From the NCBI GenBank assembly GCA_902795255.1, contig CADBKS010000056.1, positions 1-14,527 on the forward strand: a stretch of DNA of 14,527 nt. Direction: 5' to 3'. Origin of the DNA: an uncultured Chloroflexota bacterium. Lineage in GTDB: Bacteria; Chloroflexota; Anaerolineae; Anaerolineales; Anaerolineaceae. Shown here piece by piece: positions 7,454 through 13,618 of the stretch. Numbering within the stretch: position 1 is the stretch's first letter; each line of letters opens with the position of its first letter. The notes below the pieces were generated by a model. The model ran no database searches and had not been told where the DNA came from. It worked only from the letters and a program-made list of their open reading frames with translations. Both the position numbers and the translations under genes were made by a program.

Positions 7454-7582
7454 AATTCAGACATCATTACTCTTATATATTAGATTTCTTAAAAGAATAT
7501 GCTCTTTTTCTTAAAGTATTTTTCTCTAATATCGCAATGCATTTGCACCCGGACAGAGACATTCGTTTCATATGACTGCTGA

Positions 7583-7610
7583 GGCAAAAGGGGGACAGGT
7601 CCCTTTTGCC
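7583..7610. repeat. Perfect 10-bp palindrome, REP-like
   Basis: GGCAAAAGGG (7583-7592) pairs with CCCTTTTGCC (7601-7610); the loop is GGACAGGT. An alternative fold pairs GGGAC with GTCCC inside. It lies 5 nt beyond the stop codon of the surface protein gene but has no T-run on that strand, so it is not a standard intrinsic terminator. Words of the type AAAAGGGGACAGGTCCCTTTT are common in dispersed palindromes of many genomes, hence the REP-like label. It could protect the 3' end of the mRNA. Confidence 0.5.
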
Positions 7611-7615
7611 ATGTT

Positions 7616-10360
7616 TTATTTTGCTGAGACGATGCGCCTTGAAGCATAGCCGCCTTCGGCCAGTTCATCTTCGCATGTCATAAGCGTCAGTGTATTTTCG
7701 TACATGCCGGCTGCCCGCTGCAGCCCTTCGATATCTTCGGCACCGATCTTTTCATTGAGATAGACTGTGAACCGCATCAGTTCTCCGTTGGAGCTGCGGA
7801 CAAAAAGAACGTCGCCGACTTCCAGCGTGTTCAGCCGGGCGAATGGTCCATATTCTTCCGCATTCAGTGTGTTGTGTCCTGCGATCACGGAAATACCGCT
7901 TCCCGGCTTTGCGAAACCTTCCAGCAGCCCGGCATCCTTTCCAAGCCACTCCACCGGATAGCCGTCATCTGTCAGCGGGACCGTCACAATATCACTAACG
8001 AGATCGAACTCAGGAATATAAAGCTCCATACCGATCAGATCATAATTCAGCGAGGCCGGCTTATTCGCCGGGGAAATGCCCGCCCCGGTGATGCCGGTCC
8101 GCGGCAATTCACAGCAGGGCCATATCGGTTTCGGAGGCTGTGGTTCTTCCGTTTTCCTGATCTTGAAAGTCAGTTCCGGCTGCTGATAATGATAGTAACC
8201 CTCAGTGTATTCACCTTCGTTATATTCATCGCTGATATATTCGGCTTTGATGTCATTGACTCCATTCTCAAGATCCGATTCATTGATCTTTATGACGGTT
8301 TTTCCGTCTGTTACCTCAAAGTCGCCGTATACATTTCCATTGATCGAGATGCGGACAGCTCCGTCCCGTACATAGTCCTGATAAACCTCTCGCAGGTCCA
8401 GAGAGACCTCAATCTCCGGGCTGTACTCGACCTCGGTATCCGGATCAGGAGATGAAAACGCGTCTTCCAGAAAGTTCCCGCGGTACGTATTCCCCGAAAT
8501 CTCATCGTCACCGGACGCATCGGCGAAAAGCATATCCCGCAGCGTATCTGTGTTGGCAAAGAAATCATTGTTCGTGATCGTGGTATTCCCGTTCAGGGAG
8601 AACACCCAGCCATCATCGCTTTCGACCGTATTGCCGGTGAAGGTGTTCTCATCAAAAGATACGGTGCCGTCTGTAGTGGAATAGCATATAGCATCCGTCT
8701 CCCCGGCGGAATTTTGCGTAAATTCCGAACCGCTTACGGTCAGCTCCCCTTTTCCATTATTGTATATGACCCCGCCTTTGCCATTCGGGGCTGCGTTGCC
8801 GGAAAAGACATTGCCTTCCCTGATCTCTGTCGTCTGAAGGCTGTCCCGGAAGAGGACCCCTCCGTTCACATTTGCTTTATTATCTTTGAATTCCGTGCCG
8901 CTTACCGTTATCTTCGTCCCACAGGGCTCATCAAAATAGAGCGGTATTCCCGGTTCCGTGATCCGGGTCTCAGACCCGTCGGGATTTACGATGATCACCG
9001 GACGGAGTTCTTCTATGGTCAGATAATAATATTTTTTCTCATCTTCATCGTAGTAAACGTACGTATCTTCGTCAAATGTATCTTCGTCAAAGCCGGTGCT
9101 TTCGTACCAGGCACCGCCGGCGTCCGCCTGATTTTCGATAAAGTGTGAATCACTGATGACAGCGGTTCCCACCAGATAATCCTGAGTAAAGTAATATTCT
9201 TCGTCTCTGGATTCAAGGAAAATACGGTCCCGGTGAGAGGCCAGTGCTCCGCCGGCGTACGCCTCGTTTTCCTTAAAAGTACAGCCGGTAACGGTCAGAT
9301 CCTGACCATACGAGAGTGCTCCGCCGTAAGAGCCGGCTTTATTACCGGAGAACAGGCAGGTCTCACTGCCGGTGCCGGTCACTTCGGCACTTGTGGGTGC
9401 GTTGATTGCACCGCCCTCGTCTGACTCGTTATCCAGGAACTGACAGTCCTGAAGTGTCATGACGGCACCTTCTTTCTGGCAGATGGCACCGCCCCGTTCG
9501 TCAGACTTGTTGCCGGAGAATAAGGAGCCCGACACATTAAGCTCACTGTACTCACCCTGATAGACCGCACCGCCCTGGTCATAAGCTGTATTTTCCGAAA
9601 AAGCGGCATCGCTGATCGTCAGGGAGGAGTATATGTCCTGATAAATTGCCCCGCCCCCGCTGTAATTCGATATATTCTCTTTAAAAGTCGCACCGGTAAT
9701 GACCATCCGGCAATGATCACCCTGGTAGATCGCTCCCCCGTGTTCTTCACTGTAATTATCCGTGAACGAAGAATCTGAGATACTGATCTGAGCATATTGA
9801 CCCTGATAGACAACGCCTCCATAGGTCCTTTCATCCCCGTTTCCCGTGAAGGTGCAGTTTTTTATGGTCAGCGTATTTGATCCAACAGTATCTTCGCTGC
9901 CGCCCTCCTGGTATACAACACCGCCGGAGCCCTGTTCAGCGATATTGTTGGTAAACGACGAATTTTCCAGTGCTATGTTCGTGTCTGCTTCAGCATAGAT
10001 CACGGCACCGTCATCAGCAGTGCAATTCTCTATCGTGATATTTCTGAGAGTCAGGTCAATGCTGCCGGCTTTCAGGAAAGCGCTGCTTCCACCGCCATTC
10101 AGTGTATTATCGCTGCCGTCGATAGTAAGCGTTTTGATGTTTGATGAGACTTCGATCTGGCTGAGGATCTCCATATCAGCACTGATGGTTATTTCCAGTT
10201 CTTCCGGTGCATCCGGAGCCGTCAGCAGATCTTTCAGAGCTTCAAATGAAGATACTTCTTCGGCCGCCTGTACATTTGAGGAAAACAGAAACGCGCTCAT
10301 AAAGAAGACCGCGGCGAGCATAAAAGCTCCGAAAAAAAACTGTTTCATTATCTTTTCCAT
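7616..10360 (-). CDS. Surface beta-helix adhesin-like protein with LPRTG motif and C-terminal sortase domain in one chain
   Basis: The 914 residues start with a signal peptide (1-32, hydrophobic core FGAFMLAAVFFMSAFLF, probable cut after VQA). Residues about 40-640 form a parallel beta-helix with turns of about 24-30 residues. Many carry GGAxYQ followed by SxFxxN, like polymorphic-outer-membrane-protein repeats; the most regular run is about 145-340. Residues about 650-740 look like an Ig-like beta domain. A short linker WPCCE precedes LPRTG (752-756), a sortase recognition motif. Instead of a membrane helix and basic tail, a sortase domain follows (about 775-914) with the full active site: His829 in AGHN, Cys896 in TLMTCED and Arg908 or Arg909 in YASRRIV. 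The protein is presumably exported and processed at its own LPRTG. The first ATG (10360) lacks a good ribosome binding site; the ATG at 10348 (residue 5) is possible. It is transcribed alone. Confidence 0.85.
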   Translation of the reverse strand: MEKIMKQFFFGAFMLAAVFFMSAFLFSSNVQAAEEVSSFEALKDLLTAPDAPEELEITISADMEILSQIEVSSNIKTLTIDGSDNTLNGGGSSAFLKAGSIDLTLRNITIENCTADDGAVIYAEADTNIALENSSFTNNIAEQGSGGVVYQEGGSEDTVGSNTLTIKNCTFTGNGDERTYGGVVYQGQYAQISISDSSFTDNYSEEHGGAIYQGDHCRMVITGATFKENISNYSGGGAIYQDIYSSLTISDAAFSENTAYDQGGAVYQGEYSELNVSGSLFSGNKSDERGGAICQKEGAVMTLQDCQFLDNESDEGGAINAPTSAEVTGTGSETCLFSGNKAGSYGGALSYGQDLTVTGCTFKENEAYAGGALASHRDRIFLESRDEEYYFTQDYLVGTAVISDSHFIENQADAGGAWYESTGFDEDTFDEDTYVYYDEDEKKYYYLTIEELRPVIIVNPDGSETRITEPGIPLYFDEPCGTKITVSGTEFKDNKANVNGGVLFRDSLQTTEIREGNVFSGNAAPNGKGGVIYNNGKGELTVSGSEFTQNSAGETDAICYSTTDGTVSFDENTFTGNTVESDDGWVFSLNGNTTITNNDFFANTDTLRDMLFADASGDDEISGNTYRGNFLEDAFSSPDPDTEVEYSPEIEVSLDLREVYQDYVRDGAVRISINGNVYGDFEVTDGKTVIKINESDLENGVNDIKAEYISDEYNEGEYTEGYYHYQQPELTFKIRKTEEPQPPKPIWPCCELPRTGITGAGISPANKPASLNYDLIGMELYIPEFDLVSDIVTVPLTDDGYPVEWLGKDAGLLEGFAKPGSGISVIAGHNTLNAEEYGPFARLNTLEVGDVLFVRSSNGELMRFTVYLNEKIGAEDIEGLQRAAGMYENTLTLMTCEDELAEGGYASRRIVSAK

Positions 10361-10417
10361 ATCGATCCATCATCTGACGTCAGTCTAACCCGCTCTGTCC
10401 GGCCGGACTGGCTGACA

Positions 10418-10445
10418 TATATATCAAAAATCCCGTTTCTTACAA
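10418..10445 (-). promoter_or_regulatory. Candidate promoter of the surface protein-sortase gene
   Basis: On the minus strand, TTGTAA (10445-10440) is followed after 16 nt by TATATA (10423-10418). A TG one base before the -10 (10426-10425) makes it an extended -10. It is about 58 nt before the start codon, leaving a leader of about 50 nt. The 21-bp tandem repeats lie directly upstream. Confidence 0.5.
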
Positions 10446-10456
10446 AACTGTTCAAT

Positions 10457-10498
10457 TATTATTCTGCAATATTCATATATTATTCAGCAATATTCATA
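10457..10498. repeat. Two tandem 21-bp direct repeats upstream of the promoter
   Basis: 10457-10477 and 10478-10498 are identical except for one base (position 9, T in the first and A in the second), with no spacer. Twenty-one bp is two turns of DNA, so both copies present the same face. They end 12 bp upstream of the -35 hexamer of the surface protein gene, a common place for activator sites. Each holds ATTCNGCAATATTCAT. A pair of regulator-binding sites is plausible. Confidence 0.6.
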
Positions 10499-10574
10499 CC
10501 ATTCACAAAAGGATTTTCAATAGACAACCCGGAAAAGCTGAAACCGGCTGCCCGCATCCCAAAGTACGGCAGAA

Positions 10575-10766
10575 ACCGGTCTTCGTGGCTTGCAGCCTGC
10601 CGGTTAACACGAAGGGGTAGGGGTGACCGGATGCAGGTGTACCGGGCACCCGGTTACATCCGTACCACGCCGAAGATAAAAGCCGGGCTTATTTACCGCT
10701 GTGGAGAGTGTTACACCGCGGCAAAACTGCTGCAGGTGAGAAATAAGACCGGTGTGCCGGCCCGGC
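10575..10766 (+). ncRNA. Candidate structured RNA element (class not recognised)
   Basis: A GC-rich block without a convincing ORF that folds into several stems. CTTCGTG (10581-10587) pairs with CACGAAG (10608-10614). CCGGT (10576-10580) pairs with ACCGG (10626-10630). CGGATG (10629-10634) pairs with CATCCG (10657-10662) around an ACCGG/CCGGT hairpin (10641-10654). GCCGGG(C) (10682-10688) pairs with GCCCGGC (10760-10766), enclosing CTTATTT (10688-10694) with AAATAAG (10741-10747). The second and third pairings share bases and may exclude each other. The strand is uncertain, since stems are symmetrical; plus is chosen because the deoD pair follows on that strand. Known riboswitch signatures were looked for and not found. 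Confidence 0.3.
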
Positions 10767-10832
10767 AATGAGAAGAAAAGCCGGCTTTCATCGTGTCGGT
10801 TTACGAATGCCGTAAAAACAATGTTTCCTTAG

Positions 10833-10838
10833 TATAAT
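10833..10838 (+). promoter_or_regulatory. Candidate -10 element of the deoD transcript
   Basis: A consensus TATAAT within TTAGTATAATC sits about 180 nt before deoD. The -35 region 17 nt upstream (CCGTAA) is poor. If used, the transcript has a long, foldable leader. Confidence 0.4.
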
Positions 10839-10866
10839 CAAATCAGCCATTGACGTTTTGTATGTT

Positions 10867-10997
10867 CCCGGACTCTTCCGCCCGGGTATTTCCGGCGGGC
10901 CGGACCGGCAGTCCGGGCAGTCTCAGCGGATAAAACAAAATGGCAAAAAACAGGGCAGGGATCTCACTTCCGGCTTCCATACGCACAGCGAAGTGAG
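10867..10997 (+). promoter_or_regulatory. Structured 5' leader of deoD with two hairpins
   Basis: Hairpin 1: CCCGGACT (10867-10874) with AGTCCGGG (10910-10917), enclosing CCGCC/GGCGG. Hairpin 2: CTCACTTC (10963-10970) with GAAGTGAG (10990-10997), followed by CTTTT and then the AGGAGG ribosome binding site (11005-11010). Hairpin 2 plus the short T-run resembles an attenuator, though four T and a 19-nt loop make a weak terminator. It may control deoD by transcription attenuation or by access to the ribosome binding site. Confidence 0.35.
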
Positions 10998-11017
10998 CTT
11001 TTACAGGAGGAAGAAAA

Positions 11018-11746
11018 ATGAGTATGCACCTTGACGCCCGCCCGGGCGAAATCGCGGAACGCATCGTTCTGGTCGGTGATCCCTTCCGGGCCAGACATAT
11101 CGCCGAAACCCGGCTGGAGAACGCGGTCCTTGTGAGTGACAAACGGATGGCCTGCTGTTATACCGGGACCTGCAGCGGCACCCCGCTTTCGGTCATGGCG
11201 GTCGGAATGGGCAATCCTTCCATGCTGATCTACGCGACGGAGCTCTTCCGGGATTACGGCGTGAAGATCGCTGTCCGTGCCGGCACCTCCGGCGGCTACG
11301 TTCCGGGAATGAAAAAATTCGATATCGTCCTCGCCCAGGCCACCTCCACGACCTCCGGGATCAACGACAACCGCTTCAACGGTTATTTCGCCCCGATCGC
11401 CGATTTCGGCCTGCTGTGCAAAGCCAACGAGATCGCGAAGCAGCTGGGGCTGAAGACCTATACCGGGAATGTGGTCTGCAACGACAGGATCTACCGCGAT
11501 GAGACCTACAAATCGAAATTATGGCAGCAGTACGGGATCCTCGCCTCGGAGATGGAAGGAACAGCCCTTTATACGGCAGCGGCGGAATTCGGTGCCAGAG
11601 CGCTGATGGCGATCGGCGTGATCCTGAACATCACCGTGGACGAAGAGGGCGTCGAACATTTTACGGACGCTCCCGAAAACGATCCGCCCAGAACGGTCGA
11701 TGACCTGATCAGTCTTGCCGTAATGACAGCCGCAGCCGCAGAATGA
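11018..11746 (+). CDS. deoD: DeoD-type purine nucleoside phosphorylase family protein with altered active site
   Basis: At 242 residues it fits the hexameric DeoD family (about 235-240). Such enzymes split purine (deoxy)nucleosides with phosphate into base and (deoxy)ribose 1-phosphate. It aligns with E. coli DeoD almost without gaps: His4, Gly20 in VGDPFRA, Arg24, Arg43 and Arg87 (ribose/phosphate binding) are all present, as is the EME-type motif (EMEGTALY from 178). The E. coli SDH motif with catalytic Asp204 reads ILN here (202-204), so the Asp that protonates N7 of the base is missing; Asn204 lies next to it. Phosphate-binding Ser90 is Thr. Substrate choice may differ from classic DeoD. 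AGGAGG lies 7 nt before the ATG. The isochorismatase-type gene starts 23 nt after the stop, so the two are probably co-transcribed. Confidence 0.85.
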   Translation: MSMHLDARPGEIAERIVLVGDPFRARHIAETRLENAVLVSDKRMACCYTGTCSGTPLSVMAVGMGNPSMLIYATELFRDYGVKIAVRAGTSGGYVPGMKKFDIVLAQATSTTSGINDNRFNGYFAPIADFGLLCKANEIAKQLGLKTYTGNVVCNDRIYRDETYKSKLWQQYGILASEMEGTALYTAAAEFGARALMAIGVILNITVDEEGVEHFTDAPENDPPRTVDDLISLAVMTAAAAE

Positions 11747-11769
11747 CCGGGACCTTTTGGAGGTGCTCC

Positions 11770-12390
11770 ATGACATCGAACGAAACCGCTCCGGCACGGG
11801 AAACGGGTGCCGGACGCTATAACAGCGGGGATGACCTGCTGATCCTGATCGACTTTCAGAATGTCTACTTGCCCGGGCAGCCGTGGGCCTGTCCGACGAT
11901 GGAAAAGGCGATCGAAAACACCCTGCGCATCATCAGCGCACCGGGTGCACCGGACTATGTCCTGACACAGTATATCGCCCCGGATGCTCCCGTGGGGCGC
12001 TGGAAGAAATATAACGAAGAATACGCCGAAATCAACGCGGACCCGTATCTCAGCGAGCTCGCCGATCCGGTCCGTCCGGCCATCCGGGACGGAAACGTCA
12101 TCGTGAAGGACACCTATTCCTCGCTGAAAGCCCCTGCCATGCATGCCAGACTCGCGGGGAAAAAGCGCGTGGTCCTGACAGGCGTGGTCGCGGAATGCTG
12201 TGTGCTCTCAACCATGTTGGAGGTGATCGACCTGGGATACGAGGTCATCTATCTTCCGGACTGCGTTTCCGGGTTCACCGCCGAAAACGAGCAAATGATC
12301 CGCACCCTGGCCGAAAGCTTTTCCCCCGTGCATACGCAGGTCATGAGCAGCGCGGAATATATCCGGCTGATCTCAGATCCTCAGCGGTGA
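11770..12390 (+). CDS. Isochorismatase-family cysteine hydrolase
   Basis: With ATG at 11770 (GGAGG 6 nt upstream) the protein has 206 residues; an in-frame ATG at 11743, overlapping the deoD stop, has no such site and is less likely. The family triad is visible: Asp28 in LILIDFQN, Lys113 in VIVKDTYSS and Cys144 in GVVAECCV. The fold ends with GYEVIYLPDCVSGF, as usual for the family (nicotinamidase, isochorismatase, ureidoacrylate and related amidases). The metal-site histidines of nicotinamidases (DWHxxxH) are absent, so it is unlikely to be PncA. Next to a nucleoside phosphorylase, an amidase step in base or nucleoside breakdown is possible; this is inference from context only. Confidence 0.8.
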   Translation: MTSNETAPARETGAGRYNSGDDLLILIDFQNVYLPGQPWACPTMEKAIENTLRIISAPGAPDYVLTQYIAPDAPVGRWKKYNEEYAEINADPYLSELADPVRPAIRDGNVIVKDTYSSLKAPAMHARLAGKKRVVLTGVVAECCVLSTMLEVIDLGYEVIYLPDCVSGFTAENEQMIRTLAESFSPVHTQVMSSAEYIRLISDPQR

Positions 12391-12439
12391 TCCCGCCTGA
12401 CTGATCCCTGAATAATCAGATCATTATCGGTCTTTTACT

Positions 12440-12471
12440 GTCAGGAACTGCCGAAAAAGGCAGTTCCTGAC
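12440..12471. terminator. Perfect 13-bp hairpin after the deoD-isochorismatase pair
   Basis: GTCAGGAACTGCC (12440-12452) pairs fully with GGCAGTTCCTGAC (12459-12471) around GAAAAA. It lies 50 nt after the stop. No T-run follows on the plus strand; on the minus strand AGTAAAAGACC follows. It may act in transcript termination or 3'-end stability, or be a dispersed palindrome. No clear terminator follows before the PiT remnant. Confidence 0.5.
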
Positions 12472-12525
12472 GGTATACTTAGGGCACCAAACTGATCCCT
12501 TTGAGAAATAATTATTGAGAGATAT

Positions 12526-12772
12526 ATGACGATTACTTTTTCTGATTTCGTGACGCAGTTCACGACGAACCTGCCATTCACCATCACTGTGCTCCTGACA
12601 CTGGGTGTGATCTTTGTCAACGGCTGGACCGATTCCCCGAACGCGATCGCTTCCTGTGTGGCAACACGTTCCATGCATCCGAGGAAAGCCATCCTGATGG
12701 CTGCTGTTCCTGACTTTCCGGGTGTGGCAGTGATGACCGCCTAAAATGCCAAAGTAGCGGAAACGGTCTGCA
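12526..12772 (+). pseudogene. Remnant of a PiT-family inorganic phosphate permease
   Basis: The 72-residue open frame carries the N-terminal end of PiT transporters: a hydrophobic first helix (FTITVLLTLGVIFVNG), the NGWTDSPNAI signature region and RSMHPRKAILMAA. It stops at TAA 12742-12744. The frame after the stop still reads NAKVAETV, which is how the family continues (usually Ile before Asn), so the stop is inside the former gene. Beyond about 12772 no transporter sequence is seen, although PiT proteins have over 300 residues. The last helix contains odd prolines (PDFPGV). So it has both a nonsense lesion and loss of the 3' part. A functional product is very unlikely. A weak GAGAG precedes the ATG. 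Confidence 0.75.
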
Positions 12773-12792
12773 GCAGCTTCAGCGGGATCAAC

Positions 12793-12834
12793 GGCCCGGA
12801 ACGGGTCAGGATGATCTGCGGACCGGGCCTCTTT
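12793..12834 (+). terminator. Candidate terminator downstream of the PiT remnant
   Basis: GGCCCGG (12793-12799) pairs with CCGGGCC (12823-12829), followed by TCTTTT. The loop of 23 nt is long for an intrinsic terminator, though an inner GGTC/GACC pairing could shorten it. It lies between the convergent PiT remnant and yfcE-like gene. Confidence 0.35.
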
Positions 12835-12879
12835 TCAGTACCCGGGTCCGGCAGGGCTGCTCCAGGCAAGGGGTTTCGC

Positions 12880-13530
12880 TCACAGTCCCATTTTCGTCAT
12901 GATGCCGTCAACGGAGACACCCGGATGAGTCAGATAGAGCCGCGCGATCAGTTCCGCTGTAGCCGGGTCGATCCCGTATTTTTCCGCAATATTCCGGCTG
13001 CCCCGTCCCTTTTCAATTTCTTTCACAACGATTTCGATCTGCGTCCGGATATCATTCGGATCGACCTTTGAGGAAGGGGAACTGTTGGGAATGTCGATTT
13101 TCGTCACATGCAGGGTGCCCTTTTCATACGATGCCAGCGCCAGTGTGATTTTTTGATAAAACCGGCGCGGCCCGCAGCTGCCGGGATTGAGGATCAGCGT
13201 TTTACCCTGACGGGTCTCAGCATACTGATGGCTGTGCCCGACTACAGCCAGATCGTAAGAGCTCAGGTCCCCGGGCAGATCCTTCTTCTTATGCGTCATG
13301 CAGATCCGCAGTCCGTCCGGTTCAAGCTCCAGAAAAGACGGCAGACCTTCCGCCCACTCTCTGTCCGCATTGCCCCGGACAGCATAAACCGGAGCAACAT
13401 TACGCAGTTCATCAAGAATTCTCCGGCTGCTGATGTCTCCCGCATGCAGGACCGCATCCACACCCTTCAGCGCTGAGAGCACTTCCGGACGGAGGAGATC
13501 ATGGGTATCAGAAATGATTCCGAGTTTCAT
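12880..13530 (-). CDS. YfcE/MJ0936-type metallophosphoesterase with C-terminal helical extension
   Basis: Residues 1-145 hold all metal-site motifs of the calcineurin-like YfcE group: Asp8 and His10 (SDTHD), Asp32 (AGD), Asn54 (GNAD), His80 (MTHK), His99 and His101 (GHSH), and the NPGS turn (115-118). Such enzymes are manganese-type phosphodiesterases of unknown natural substrate. The chain is 216 residues, while simple YfcE proteins have about 160-185. The extra C-terminal part (about 148-216) contains RNIAEKYGIDPATAELIARLY, which looks like a helix-turn-helix. The start ATG at 13530 has no good ribosome binding site, but MKLGIISDTH is the expected beginning. It lies 88 nt after nfo on the same strand, so co-transcription is possible. 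Confidence 0.85.
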   Translation of the reverse strand: MKLGIISDTHDLLRPEVLSALKGVDAVLHAGDISSRRILDELRNVAPVYAVRGNADREWAEGLPSFLELEPDGLRICMTHKKKDLPGDLSSYDLAVVGHSHQYAETRQGKTLILNPGSCGPRRFYQKITLALASYEKGTLHVTKIDIPNSSPSSKVDPNDIRTQIEIVVKEIEKGRGSRNIAEKYGIDPATAELIARLYLTHPGVSVDGIMTKMGL

Positions 13531-13618
13531 AAAACACCGCTGCGTTCAGGCTCTTTCCATAAAAGCCCGTTTTCTTTTTTGATCGGATCATGCCGGCCGT
13601 ACTTTGCGGCGGAAATGA

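Larger units (their letters stand above)
7262..7455 (+). repeat. Intergenic repeat unit, copy B
   Basis: Same block order as copy A: ATAATCTTAAAATTTT (7285), AGCAAAAAT (7315), TAAAGGNCCGGCCGC (7342), ATCTTAA (7409) and terminator hairpin (7420). Where copy A has the tRNA T-arm, copy B has GCCGG-TTCTGTT-TCGGC (7354-7370). That is also a 5-bp stem (one G-T) with a 7-nt loop starting TTC, as a decayed T-arm might look, but the acceptor bases that should follow are absent. Copy B is 13 nt shorter between the GGCCGC and ATCTTAA blocks. A TATAAT word at 7284-7289 could also be a -10 element. Confidence 0.55.

Noticed and set aside
10695..10760. Glycine riboswitch-like words (GGAGAGT ... CACCG ... 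GCAAAA ... GACCG)
   Set aside because: Only scattered words fit; the conserved core and pairing order do not, and the neighbouring genes are unrelated to glycine.
10500..10800. Cobalamin riboswitch, T-box, tmRNA, SRP or RNase P RNA in the structured block
   Set aside because: Core motifs of each (for example GCCACTG, GGTGGTACCGCG, GAGGAAAGTCC) are absent on both strands.
11743..11769. Upstream ATG of the isochorismatase-type gene overlapping the deoD stop
   Set aside because: The ATG at 11770 has GGAGG at ideal spacing, and the extra nine residues read through that site.
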